Source of the DNA: Luzula sylvatica
Taxonomy: Eukaryota; Streptophyta; Magnoliopsida; Poales; Juncaceae
NCBI GenBank assembly: GCA_946800325.1
Contig: OX326956.1
Coordinates: 17,388,667 to 17,452,666, forward strand
Reading direction: 5' to 3'
DNA: 64,000 nucleotides
This document shows, piece by piece, positions 50,787 to 61,833 of this stretch (its first letter is position 1; the number at the start of each line of letters is the position of its first letter). Under the pieces are notes generated by a model. That model saw only the letters and a program-made list of their open reading frames with translations, did not search any database and was not told the origin of the DNA. Position numbers and translations under genes: made by a program.

Positions 50787-53062
50787 ATGCAGATCACCAT
50801 CCATCCATCCATGCCTTTCTTTTCCCTTCTCCTTCTCCATCTCGTCTTTATTCCTTGTAGAAGCTTACCCAGTTGCCTCTCTCCATTTCCATGTGGAAAC
50901 ATTACGCTCCGATACCCTTTTACCCTCTACACTGCCCAAACCCAAACCCAAAATTCATTATGTGGCTACCCTGGTCTTCTGGTATCTTGTGAAGACAACA
51001 ATACTGCAATTCTCCACCTCCAATCTGGTAATTACACCATTTTCTCAATCGATTACAATGATTTATATATGATAAAACTGGCCGACTCCGATATTCTGAA
51101 CTCGAATAATTCTTGCCCGAGAGTTGATCATAATGTATCATTTGCTTCTTATGATTGGTTCTTCAATGTCACAACTCGTACCAATTTGATCTTCTTCTAT
51201 GATTGCCTCTCCTCTTTCCCCCGAAATTATACTCAACTAACTTGTTTGAACAATAATTCTTATGTAATTATGGCAACGGACGACTCATATAAATTTTACT
51301 ATTTGAGCGCGATGTGTCAAGATATGGTGGTGGCACCGGTTCTATATGATAATGATTTCAATGATTTGAGTAATGGATTTGATTTGCTGTTAAAGAAAGG
51401 GTTTCGATTGCGATGGGATAGATGGCAAACCGGGAAAAATTGTGATCATTGCGAGACAAGCGGGGGGCATTGTGGATATACTCTTACGAGTGATTATAGC
51501 TTAAACCAAACTTGTCTGTGTGAAGGGGGCTTGTGTCCTGCAGGTACTGCTGTGTTAACATTTGGTGTTGATATATTTTTGTATGTTTCATTTGATCTTA
51601 GTGAAGATCAATATATTTTTGTATGTTTTTCTCTTGAGCAATAATCATACAAGCTCGTAGACATAATATATATTTTTGTTTTTCAGTTTTTCTTTTGATT
51701 GTCAAACTGCATCAGCCTTTTGTTTTAGTCTTGTCGATTTAGGCTGATCCGGTCTGATTCTGGTCGTGTCTCTAATACCAAAATTAGTGATAAAGATTTT
51801 CTATTTGTCTAATTGCAGAAAGAAGGAAGTTACGCCTCAAGAGAGTCATAATGGGTATAAAATTTAACCCTCTGAATTTTGTTGTCCCTTTTGTTTACAA
51901 TCTATAAAGATTCCTATATCTCACCACTCAATTTATTTGTACAATATTTATAGGTGTTTCTATTGGAGCTTTTGGTTTGCTTGTCGCATCCTCTGTCCTT
52001 CTATTTTGGAAAAACATCCAAAATCTCTGGTATACCGAAACCGATGAAAGAAATAAAACCCTAAACATTGAAGCTATTCTAGAAAATTGTGTAACGTTTG
52101 CCCCCAAAAGATACAATTTCAATGAAATAAGACGGATGACCAAATCCTTCAGTGAGAAATTAGGACAAGGTGGTTACGGTCAAGTATTTAAAGGAAAACT
52201 CTCTGACGGAACTTTGGTTGCCGTAAAGATATTTAAAGATCGTAAAAGTAACGGGGAGGAGTTTACTAATGAGGTGACTTCCATTGGAAGAACTTCACAT
52301 GTTAACATTGTGAGACTATTAGGATTTTCAATAAAAGGATCAAAAAGAGCGCTTATTTACGAATTTATGCCGAATGGATCGCTCGACAAATACCTTTCTG
52401 CGAGTCGAACTTTAACGATTCATGCTGATTGTACAAGGTTATATGAGATTGCAATTGGTATAGCTCGGGGTTTAGAATATTTGCATCGAGGATGTAACAC
52501 TCGTATCGTCCACTTCGATATAAAACCACACAATATCCTGCTTGATCATGATTACTGCCCGAAAATATCTGATTTTGGGCTCGCCAAGTTTTGTCGCCCT
52601 AAAGAGAGTATCATATCGGTGAGTTGTATGAGAGGGACAATTGGATACATAGCACCTGAAGTATTTTCACGCAATTTTGGAATAATATCTAGTAAATCTG
52701 ATGTTTATAGTTATGGAATTATGGTTCTAGAAATGATCATAGGAGAACAAAGAAAAACATCTGAAGTAACAGAAAATTCATCTAGCGATGTTTACTTCTC
52801 AGATAATATTTACAAATGTATCGAGGAAAATACTTTTTCTTCTGTATATGAATTATCAGATGTAAATGTAGAAATTGCTAAGAAAATGGCAATAGTAGGT
52901 TTGTGGTGTATCCAGTTGTCACCAGATGCACGACCTACAATGAGTCGAGTTCTCGATATGTTGGAAGGAAGCGTTGAAGACTTAAGTGTACCTCAAAAGT
53001 TGCATGTTCCGTTATCACCAGAACAAGCCGTCGGTAGTTTTTCAACTGACTTGTCCGTGTAA
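50787..53062 (+). CDS. LRK10L-2/WAK-like receptor kinase, intact, 633 residues
   Basis: Exons are 50787-51543, 51819-51854 and 51954-53062 with GT-AG introns; 1902 nt joined, no internal stop. Layout: signal peptide (about 1-27), GUB_WAK_bind Cys-rich ectodomain (CGNITLRYPF), many NxS/T sites, WAK-associated region with GHCGYTL..CLCEGGLCPA (about 230-252), transmembrane helix (about 263-283) and Ser/Thr kinase (about 330-615). The Gly loop is GQGGYGQV, with ATP lysine K356, catalytic loop HFDIKPHN (D453) and DFG at 471-473. HFD in place of HRD makes it a non-RD kinase, common among immune receptors. It probably acts at the plasma membrane sensing wall or pathogen cues. Start chosen as the first ATG after the conserved leader. 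Frame retention of S394 separates it from the dead copy 1. Confidence 0.93.
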
Positions 53063-53435
53063 TGATAATATCTATTTGTGTAATTGTCTATTTATATATG
53101 CAGATATTTTCCATGAGTTGATTTATGACTTGGTTATGAATACAATGGATTGATCGAGTTAAAAATCGTGTGTTATTTGTCGGGTTTAAGGAGTTAATTA
53201 ACATACTTTCATAATGACATACTTACTGGATTTCACTTTGAAATTTATGTTCTCTTTAGGTTCTATAACAATCATAACGTAACTTGAGATTATGAATAAA
53301 TTTGAAATTTGATGTTTGAAATTATGTTATTTTTTTAACTCAAAACTTAACAATATTAATTCACGAAATTTCTTCTTATGAAATGAAGACTTCTCTTTTG
53401 TTTCGTAACTGCTCGAGTCACAAATTTATGTAGTT

Positions 53436-53476
53436 GCATCTGTAGTCCAACGGTTAGTATAATTGGCTTCCACACA
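53436..53476 (+). pseudogene. 5' half of a tRNA-Gly(UCC)
   Basis: GCATCTGTAGTCCAACGGTT and the following D-arm and anticodon stem (anticodon TCC) match a plant tRNA-Gly up to the anticodon loop, then stop. It has one or two substitutions. Copy 1 lacks it at the same place (39598), so it was inserted after duplication. It is non-functional. Confidence 0.6.
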
Positions 53477-53492
53477 TTTATGTAGATAAAGA

Positions 53493-53729
53493 GCCAACTA
53501 GAGTTAGCCTAGTTGGTCACACCTCTTGGCTAGGGAGCGAGAGGTGTGGGGTTCGATTCCCGACGAGGACACTGAATTATAGATTAAATGTTAAATAAGT
53601 GAATAGAGTGTGTGGCCTACAGGCCGGTCTACGGGTTTGTAATAAAAAAAAAAAAAAAGGAGATTGTGTTCGGAAGGGGGACTTTGAGCCCTCTCCGAAT
53701 TTACTCAAAAAAAAAAAAAAAAAAAAAAA
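53493..53729 (+). mobile_element. tRNA-derived SINE, 237 bp, with poly-A tail
   Basis: Perfect 15-bp duplications TTATGTAGATAAAGA lie at 53478-53492 and 53730-53744. The head has an A box (TTAGCCTAGTTGG) and a B box (GGGTTCGATTCCC). The body ends in 23 A, with an internal A run near 53643. It is absent from the equivalent flank of RLK copy 1. It is full length and looks young. Confidence 0.9.
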
Positions 53730-53794
53730 TTATGTAGATAAAGATGTTAACACACGATTCTTTTTAGGGAATGAAGACTTCTCTTTTGTTTTAT

Positions 53795-54037
53795 GGAGAA
53801 TGTTGCTCTTCCTCCACTACATGTCCCCCACAACTCTTAATGTATTGGCAATGGATTAACACCCTATAATTTAACACAAAAACATGAGTTAACATCAAAA
53901 TTTGCGCGTTATTTATATTATGTTATGATTTAACATCAAATTAAGGTGTTAAGTCATGTACTCGTGTGTTAATTTTTAGTGGTGACACGTCATCAAAAGT
54001 GGTGGGGGATGATAGTGGGGGATTTACATCATCACTC
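53795..54037. mobile_element. 243-bp MITE with 9-bp target-site duplication (MULE-like)
   Basis: TTGTTTTAT lies at 53786-53794 and 54038-54046. Copy 1 has the unoccupied site near 39650. The ends are imperfect inverted repeats rich in CCCCCAC/GTGGGGG. The interior includes inverted TTAACA motifs. It is non-coding. Confidence 0.65.
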
Positions 54038-54046
54038 TTGTTTTAT

Positions 54047-55555
54047 AACCCCTCGAGTCGCATCTAATGTTTGAAAAAAAAAACATAACAAACATGAGCG
54101 AATAAAAAAAGAAACCTTTTTTCTTCTGATGATGAGGAGGAGGAGGAGGAGGAGGAGGATATACAATTTAACAAAACAAATAACCAAAATATACGCCATA
54201 TTTTGTAATTTACAAAACTGACATACCGGAGTATAGACTCCGTAGCTCAAAAGAAAACTTGAATGTTACAAGATTAACTCATATTGTACCCCAAATATAT
54301 TATTATAAAATAATTATATTGGAATAATATAATATTTCATTAAAAATGTTATAAATCTTCAAAATAAATATTCCGTCTCTAACAACAAAAAATAACCATA
54401 TTATTTTATAGTAATTATTATCGTAACAAAGAAAAAATTATGAACCATAGTGATATAATCATACTTCTAAAAAAAATTTATTCCTTGTTTTCATAAATGT
54501 ATTATATATCATCCTAAAAACACAAAATATGATATATAAAATATGATATCTTAATAACGTTCTTATTAAAATATAAATTTATATTATATATAAATTTGTA
54601 AAATTGTCTCCTTCTAGTAGGTTATTATTTTTATTAAGATATCATATTATATATATATATTATTTTTGTGTTTCTATTATGATATATAATATGTTAAGAA
54701 AAAATGAATAAATATTCAAAATGTTTTACAAAAAAATGTGATAATCTTACAATGATTCATATTTTTTTCATTATTAAGATAATAATCTATAAAATATTAT
54801 GGCTGCTTTCGTTTTGCCGGAGACAAAATATTTATTTTTAAGAGGTACAATATTTTTAATAAAATATAATATTTACTTCAATGCAGTTATTTTAAAATAA
54901 AACATTATTTTGGATACAATATAATATCTTTATTTTGAGATCCATATTATCATATATTCAATATTTTTCTCTAACTTAAAATTATGAAAACAATTATGTA
55001 AAAAAACTATAATTTTTGAAACTATAATTAAAAAAATGCACATACTACTAAATATGTTATGTTTGTATTTTTTACTTAAAACAATTTCATGTTATTTTTT
55101 AAAAAATAATAAAATTGAAGATATTTATTTAGTAAACACAAATAATTTCTTTAACTTATATAACATTTTTCAATAATAAACATGAAACATAAAATTTACC
55201 AGACACAAATAATTTGTTTGAACTTATACAATATTATTATTCTTATTTTAGATATGAAAATTTAAAATATCATACGGTTTTGTTTTTTATTTATGTCCAC
55301 GTATGTTATTTTATTATCTTATACTGTCATTTATTCTTTTTTGTATGTATTGTATTAAAGTACTAAATAAATATTTTGCATTGTGTCGAATTCAAAAACA
55401 GTATAATAATTTTGTCATCATCAAATTTTCTTAATCAATATAATTTTTATTTTCACAAAGTATTATGTTTGATCCCGAATAATCATAATTATACAGTATA
55501 TGTATAGCAAAATAAATGAAATAAAATCACCACAAAGAGCAGGTAATCACCACAA
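54047..55555. other. AT-rich spacer
   Basis: The first 130 bp continue the RLK 3' flank, with a GGA microsatellite at 54134-54160. The rest is very AT-rich and I see no gene, RNA or transposon end. Confidence 0.6.
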
Positions 55556-55688
55556 TGAAATAAAAATTCTGTGATTGCTCGTTGTACATTCTTTGAACCA
55601 CAAAACACTTGGAAATGTTGACTTGAAAATTATCATTTAGTATCCCCATCTCCCTGTTATATGTAATTGCATTCCAAGACATCAAATA

Positions 55689-55720
<32 letters not shown>

Positions 55721-56919
55721 ATACAAATACAGAGATGCAGATCACCATCCATCCATCCATGCCTTTCTTTTCCCTTCTTCTCCATCTCGTCTTTATTCCT
55801 TGCAGAAGCTTACCCAGTTGCCTCTCTCCATTTCCATGTGGAAACATTACACTCCAATACCCTTTTACGCTCTACACTGCCCAAACCCAAACCCAAAATT
55901 CTTTCTGTGGCTACCCTGGTTTTCTGGTATCTTGTGAAAACAACAGTACTGCAATTCTCCATCTCCAATCTGGTAATTATACCATTTTCTCAATCGATTA
56001 CCATGAAGAGGACGGTATTGATTCCTATTTCGGTACGGTAAGTCTGGCTGACTCCGATATTCTGGATACCAATAATTCTTGCCCCAAAGTCAATCATAAT
56101 TTATCTTTTGCTTCTTATGATGGGTGGAACAATGTCAATTACACAGATAGTACAGTTCGTCCCAATTTGATCTTCTTCTATGACTGCCTCCCCTCTTTCC
56201 CCCGAAATTATACTCGACTAACTTGTTCGAACAATAATTCTTATGTAATTACGGCAACGAACAACCCATCTGAATTTTACTATTTGAGCGCAATATGTCA
56301 AGAGATGGTGGTGGCACCGGTTCTATCTGATATTGATTTCAATGATTTGAGTAATGGATTTGATATGATTTTAAAGAAAGGATTTCAATTGAATTGGGAC
56401 CGGGCAAACGGGGAAGATTGTATTGATTGCGAGAAAAATGGGGGGCATTGTGGGTATAATCTTACGAGTGATTCTGTCTTTAACCAAACAGGGCGATCTC
56501 GCTTTGCTTCGGTAATATATATTTCTGTTCTATTTAATTGTGCATGATACTGCAAGAACTTTAATTGAATACATTTTATTACATGACATCCAACTTTTTT
56601 TATTTCGACCAAAATACCAAATAGTACTCATAAATTCACATCAACTCTAACACTGTCTCTTGATAACGTTTTTAAGTTTCAACACTGGTGTGCTTCACAT
56701 TTAGCATCGCTATATTTTTGTATGTTTCATCTGATCAAGTGAAGATTAATATATATTTTGTATGTTTCTCTCTAGCAATAATCATACAAGCACATAGAAA
56801 ATATGTTTTTGTTTTCTTTGTTAAACTGCATCAGCTTTTTGTTTTAGTCTTGTCGATTTAGGGTGATCAGGTCTGATGTTGGTTGTGCCTCTAATACCAA
56901 AATTAGTAATAAATGTAAC
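55556..56919 (+). pseudogene. RLK ectodomain-only copy
   Basis: The 5' flank from 55556 matches 50620-50786. The start at 55735 opens a signal peptide and the GUB_WAK_bind ectodomain, continuous to NQT at about 56491. There the paralogs continue CLCEGG..CPA, while here the sequence switches to GRSRFASV and stops at 56547. Recognisable intron 1 sequence resumes at about 56720-56919 and then ends abruptly. No second exon, transmembrane segment or kinase follows. If transcribed it would give a secreted ectodomain of 270 residues, which could be a decoy, but decay is the simpler reading. Confidence 0.8.
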
Positions 56920-57141
56920 GATAACCGAAGTCAACAATAGTACAACAACACGTTGCACTAACTAAGGATCACAATCAAAATATAGAAGAAGAAACGATTT
57001 AATGAAACTTGAATTTTATTATAGAAGAAAAAGAGAGATTACAAAATATTTTCTTGTGTTTAAATAACACAAACTACATCTCTATTTACAGGCTACATGT
57101 TTCATTAACATGACTTCTCATTAGTGTGAACATGACTCTTC
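56920..57141. other. Junction sequence between RLK copy and LTR element
   Basis: This sequence is unrelated to the RLK intron that it interrupts. It may be an older insertion into which the LTR element landed. No features were identified. The five bases before the LTR (TCTTC) are the candidate target-site duplication; the other flank lies outside the window. Confidence 0.4.
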
Positions 57142-57475
57142 TGTTGGTTCAAATTTCCTGGTAGTTTGATTATTTCAAAACACTGTCAGTACTAATGTAT
57201 ACATCCAGAAAAGTGCAGGATAACATAGGTATGATACGAAGATGAAGGAGGACTTGTGAAGGAGGAGTTCATTGGATTACATCAAGAATCAGGACATGAA
57301 GTCTCAAGATAAACAAGAAAAGAAGAACACAAGGAAGGCCATTGGAATACATCAAGACTCGAGATGTCGAAGCCTTCCGTGAGTGGGATACGCCACAAAT
57401 AAACCATAGGTACAAACCTAGTAGAACTCAAGTAAAATCATGTTCAAAATAACAAAGAGTTCAGTCAAGCAGGAA

Positions 57476-57927
57476 GTGCGTTCTGAACGAACTCAAAGTC
57501 CGTTCAGAACGGACTTGCTAAATATCAAAACTGTAAAGCTTGATTAGAACCAAACGTGTCACAGGGATGTGTGCGTTCGAACGAACAATCATGTCCGTTC
57601 GAACGGACAATTAGAATCCGTTCACTCACCTTCTGAGTGCGTTGAACGGACAATCTGTCCTGTGAACGGAAATATGTCACAGGGATATGTGCGTTCGAAC
57701 GAACACACATGTGCGTTCGAACGGACAACCTGGAATCCGTTCACCCACTTTTCAGTGCGTTGAACGGACTCGTGTTCCTGTGAACGCAAAATGCTATGTA
57801 TAATTGAGTCCGTTACGAACGGACATTGTCCGTTTGAACGGACCCAAGATGTACTTGCACGTTATTTTGAAACGGCTAGTGCAAACTTCAAGTGCGTTCT
57901 GAACGGACTGTATGCGCTCGAACGCAC
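57476..57927. repeat. Cluster of short palindromes in the LTR U3 region
   Basis: At least a dozen 14-17-bp palindromes or near-palindromes are present, such as GTCCGTTCGAACGGAC, GTGCGTTCGAACGAAC and GTCCGTTCAGAACGGAC. They usually come in pairs about 20-24 bp apart, a GTGCGTT type followed by a GTCCGTT type. Pairs recur roughly every 90-120 bp. The cluster ends about 30 bp before the TATA box, the place of a transcriptional enhancer. The same motif recurs at 61175 and 63537. Confidence 0.88.
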
Positions 57928-57958
57928 TGCAAGTTTTCTGAAGGATTTCTATAGAGAG

Positions 57959-57967
57959 TATAAATAG
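57959..57967 (+). promoter_or_regulatory. TATA box of the LTR promoter
   Basis: TATAAATAG lies within the LTR, just downstream of the palindrome cluster and about 650 bp before the Gag start. It is followed by a CT-rich stretch typical of plant transcription starts. Confidence 0.75.
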
Positions 57968-58551
57968 AATCCTTCATGGGTCTCTCTCTCCCACTTCCTC
58001 AATTTCAAACTTTCAAACCTAAAAAGAGAGAAACCCTAAGCTGTGATTATCTATATCCATTGATAGCTTGAGAAACCTCTTTAGATCGTTGATCTACTTT
58101 CGATATTCTCCACTAATCGTATCCCACTCACGTGACCGATCACGTTGTAGCTCGATTAGTGAAAAAGTGTAATAGGCTAGTGCAACAAATTGTAAAGAGC
58201 CTAAGCTATAGATCGATAGAAGCGTGTAAATCGATCTAGGCAAATCCTTGTAATCGAGTTGAGTTGGAATTCAATCGAAGGCCAAAAAGAGGCACAAGGC
58301 ATTCCCGGAGACGTAGGTACTCGCGAATAATTGAGTCGGTCAATTAAGCGAGTAAAGGGTGAGTTAAAGCTACAAAGCAACCACCTACCGAACTTCGTAA
58401 ACAAACATCTTGTGTCAAAGTGTTTGTACGGTATCATCTTTATCATCCAAATTATTATTTATTCCGCACCGTAAATTAGGTTTAAATCTAAACTAAGTAT
58501 AAGTTAGATTGCCGAATTTACCCCCCCTCTAGGTTAGAATTAACCAACAAT

Positions 58552-58563
58552 TGGTATCAGAGC
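58552..58563 (+). promoter_or_regulatory. Primer-binding site, initiator tRNA-Met
   Basis: TGGTATCAGAGC, complementary to the 3' end of plant initiator tRNA-Met, lies two bases after the LTR. This is the usual primer site of plant copia elements. Confidence 0.95.
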
Positions 58564-58616
58564 AAGGTACTAACCATCTCTTTGAGTATTAGGGATAACT
58601 TGTACTTAACGATCAA

Positions 58617-60965
58617 ATGACCGAAATTAATCCTATTGTACGAAACTCATCGATAAATCCGATAAACACCGTACCCAAATCAAATATATCAAACTCACGT
58701 GAATTAGATGGAATCAATTGGAGTTCTTGGAAGAAATGCATGCTAAATGCATTCGCTCTCCAAGGACTTGACAAGGTAGTGTTACAAGGCTTTGTCTTGG
58801 CCCAAGAGGTTGACACGGACGGAAATGTAACCTACCCCGATCAAACTAGGGAAGATAGAACTAATGACATTTACGCTCAAAACTTAATACTAAACAACGT
58901 AATTAGTTCTATCGGATCGCTAGTTGATCATTGTGAAAACTCATTTGAAATGTGGCGTATGCTCAATGAGAGATACGAGGGTACATCTCAAATGAGAAGA
59001 ACTAATATCATCGGACTTGAACAAGAATTCAACAATCTCCGAATGATTGAGGGAGAGTCCGTTGATAAAATATGGGCAAAAATCAATGTATTAAAAACCC
59101 GATATGCCACCCAACATGCACCTCTTACCGATGATAGAATTATTGCTAGATTACTTCAAGCCATGCCCCGGAGTTGGGAATCTTTACGTGTAGCTTTAGG
59201 TACGGCGGTCGCATCACAAGATCTCACTCCCGAAGAATTGGTAAGTCAATTCCGGAACTTCGAGATTCGACTCAAGCAACTCGATGAAGAACAAGGAATC
59301 TTCACGACAACTCCTCGATCTAAAGCCATAGCCTTGCCCGCCGTGAATGCAAGCAACGAGGACAATGAGATGGACGACCTCACTTTGCGACTCCTAGAAT
59401 GGCAAAGGGATGAAAAGCGATTTAATGAGAATCGAAAACAAAAGGGACTGAAACCTCATTGCTTTTGGTGTAAGAAGTTTGGACATATGATGGAGTCGTG
59501 TTGGACGCTCCATCCTGAAAATTCTCGGTGGAATAAAAAGGATGACGATCACAAGGATCGAGATAGACGAGAACCTCGATATGAAAGAAGATATGAGGAC
59601 AAGGGCCGAGATGATCGCCACAAATACAAAGGTAAAGATCATAAAAAGAAAAAGGCATATAAAGCTCATGTAAATTCCAGGTGGGGAGAAACGGATGGAT
59701 CAAGCACATCATCTGAATCGGATGGTCCATCAAACCGACACCCCGCAAACCTTGCACTTATGGTAAGGATCGATTCTCCACAAATGAGCGCAGTGGAAGC
59801 GGCAATCAGATCTCTTCGAATTGAACGAGGGTTAACCACTACACCTCGCACTCCCACACGTATAGACGAAGAACCATCTACTCCAAGCTCAACACATGAC
59901 CAAGGTCATGAGGTACGTATTAACTCTATAACTAACGTAGAATCAGTACATCATCCTGAGTTTTCTCCTGCATTCAAATTAGAACTCGAGTTGTGTGACG
60001 AGTTTCTAAAAGATGAAGGAAACTTTCAACAAATAGAGAGTAAACTTGAGAGCTCAACACAAACTCTCAAGGATAAGGTAGCTTCTCTCGAACTATCTAT
60101 TTTGGGATATAAATCTCAACTAAAAGAATTTAAATGGTTTTCAAAATGTGAGTGTCAAACCCTTAAAGGTGAGATGTCTCATTTAAAAGTCGAACTTCAA
60201 AATTGTAAAGTTGAAAATGAGTCTTTGAAGAAGGCTTGTGCCACCAGTGCATTAAGTCCTCCTTCATTGGATGATATCTTGAAATCGTCATTAATGGGAC
60301 AAAAGCCCAATGACAAATCCGGTTTAGGATACAAGAAAAATAACGGTAATAAACCCGATTTTTCCATATCTAAAAATCAAAAATCCAAATGGGAGAACAA
60401 TAAAATGGATAGTCACGGAAATGCTTTCATGTATCGTGACTACAACAAAGGTAAAAATGTGAAAACAGAACAAGCTAAACGTGTTAATCATAATTATAGG
60501 AACAATCATTTCACACAAAATTCACCACCTAGACATAACAATTTGGGAAGAACCGATTGTTTATTCAAAAGGGGACCAAATGGGTATTTCTACGAAGTGA
60601 CCAACTACACCGACGCTTCATATCAAAAAGGGTCTCCCAAACATTACACAAACACACAAAAACAATTTCAACAAAATCGACTTAAACCAAGCAAATTTCA
60701 ATCCAACAACATTCATCATATGCCAAAATCGATAACTTCTCAGAAAAGTAAACCAAATCATCTCTCTAATTATTTTGTGAAAAGTTCCATATCCACAAAT
60801 AAGCCCACCGTAGCATTGTGTAACTATTGTTGCAAAATTGGTCATATCTCAAACGGTTGTGATCTTCGCAATCCAAAATTAACGTCAAACTCAATATGGA
60901 TGCGTAAAGATCGTCACTCGATGGGTCCCTCTACGTCTCTCGGTATAGGACCTCCTAGGGCTTAA
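58617..60965 (+). CDS. Retrotransposon Gag, 782 residues, two zinc knuckles
   Basis: This is the capsid/nucleocapsid protein that packages element RNA in cytoplasmic particles. Residues about 25-220 form a UBN2/copia Gag domain (DGINWSSWKKCM, FEMWRMLNERYEG, RLLQAMPRSWESL). A CCHC knuckle CFWCKKFGHMMESC starts at C282, followed by a charged Arg/Asp/Lys stretch. A coiled-coil-like region lies at about 455-545 and a basic Asn/Lys/Gln-rich tail follows. A second CCHC knuckle CNYCCKIGHISNGC starts at C735. In autonomous copia elements a protease and integrase would follow; here the frame ends with a stop 30 residues later. The frame is intact, so it may still be made. Start: the first ATG, 53 bp after the primer site. 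Confidence 0.92.
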   Translation: MTEINPIVRNSSINPINTVPKSNISNSRELDGINWSSWKKCMLNAFALQGLDKVVLQGFVLAQEVDTDGNVTYPDQTREDRTNDIYAQNLILNNVISSIGSLVDHCENSFEMWRMLNERYEGTSQMRRTNIIGLEQEFNNLRMIEGESVDKIWAKINVLKTRYATQHAPLTDDRIIARLLQAMPRSWESLRVALGTAVASQDLTPEELVSQFRNFEIRLKQLDEEQGIFTTTPRSKAIALPAVNASNEDNEMDDLTLRLLEWQRDEKRFNENRKQKGLKPHCFWCKKFGHMMESCWTLHPENSRWNKKDDDHKDRDRREPRYERRYEDKGRDDRHKYKGKDHKKKKAYKAHVNSRWGETDGSSTSSESDGPSNRHPANLALMVRIDSPQMSAVEAAIRSLRIERGLTTTPRTPTRIDEEPSTPSSTHDQGHEVRINSITNVESVHHPEFSPAFKLELELCDEFLKDEGNFQQIESKLESSTQTLKDKVASLELSILGYKSQLKEFKWFSKCECQTLKGEMSHLKVELQNCKVENESLKKACATSALSPPSLDDILKSSLMGQKPNDKSGLGYKKNNGNKPDFSISKNQKSKWENNKMDSHGNAFMYRDYNKGKNVKTEQAKRVNHNYRNNHFTQNSPPRHNNLGRTDCLFKRGPNGYFYEVTNYTDASYQKGSPKHYTNTQKQFQQNRLKPSKFQSNNIHHMPKSITSQKSKPNHLSNYFVKSSISTNKPTVALCNYCCKIGHISNGCDLRNPKLTSNSIWMRKDRHSMGPSTSLGIGPPRA

Positions 60966-61833
60966 GCCCTAACTTGAAACACTATACTCCTTAGTATTCC
61001 ACACCCTAAGCCAAATATGTAAGGGGAGTATAAGAAATAGGCTTAATTAAATTCTAGCCGAGTTAATCGAGTCTCATGTAGCTACATCACATGTGTTAAT
61101 AGAGGAATACATTAGAACACTTGTCTCTGTAAATAAATCACGATTTCAGTCCAGTGATCACATCTCAGGAACCAGTCCGTTCGAACGAAAAACAGGTGCG
61201 TTCGGAACGAACAACTGAACTATAAGATCCAAAGTCACTGTTAAATTATGGCGCCATCAAATTTTCCTACCAGGATTAAGTGCGTTCGAACGTACAACTG
61301 AATGCGTTCCGAACGGAAAAATGAATTATAGGATTATGGCGCCGGATCATACTTTGGCGCCGACTCTTAGTATCAACAGTGTTCAGTGCGTTCGAACGAA
61401 CAAACTAATGCGTTCGAACGCACATGCCTCATTCAGCGAACCTACTTCAAACCCTTACACTCGCGCCGTTTCATATTCTGGCGCCTCTTCTCAGTTGTGT
61501 GTGCGTTCGAACTCACATAGGAGTCCGTTAGAACGGACTTAACAACTTCCCAGATACAACTTAAAATCCCAAAATAGCGCCTTTTCTCAGACATGAGTGC
61601 ATTCCAACGCACTTATTAGTCCGTTCGAACGGACTTATCGTATTGTCTGCCCATCAGCATGCAACCGACCTTAATCAATGGACACGATGGTTCAGATCTT
61701 CGTACGAAAAGACTTGAAGGGACACGATCTCATCTTAACTCAATCTCTTCTTCATTCTCTTCCTAAAAACCTATTTTCTAACTCTATCTCTCACCAAAAT
61801 CCCTACTCTCCTTCTCCATAAAGAATCATCACC
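60966..61833. other. Spacer between Gag and the second ORF, with palindrome and GGCGCC repeats
   Basis: From 61175 to 61636 palindromes of the LTR type recur at about 84-115-bp intervals (near 61196, 61280, 61386, 61501, 61597), each usually followed by a second one. Between them are six GCGCC motifs (near 61249, 61339, 61357, 61464, 61482, 61577), two reading ATTATGGCGCC and one TTTGGCGCC. The last 120 bp before the next ATG are CT-rich like a plant leader. No clear TATA box is present. It may act as a second promoter or as an RNA signal. Confidence 0.7.

Larger units (their letters stand above)
57142..58549 (+). repeat. 5' LTR, 1408 bp
   Basis: It opens with TGTTGG and closes with CCAACA, the TG...CA rule. 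The left third (57476-57927) carries the palindrome cluster, followed by the TATA box at 57959 and a CT-rich leader. Transcription should therefore start near 57990. Confidence 0.9.

Noticed and set aside
57476..57927. Palindromes as heat-shock elements
   Set aside because: Canonical elements need TTCnnGAA blocks; here TTC and GAA are adjacent or one base apart and the flanking CG pattern is different.
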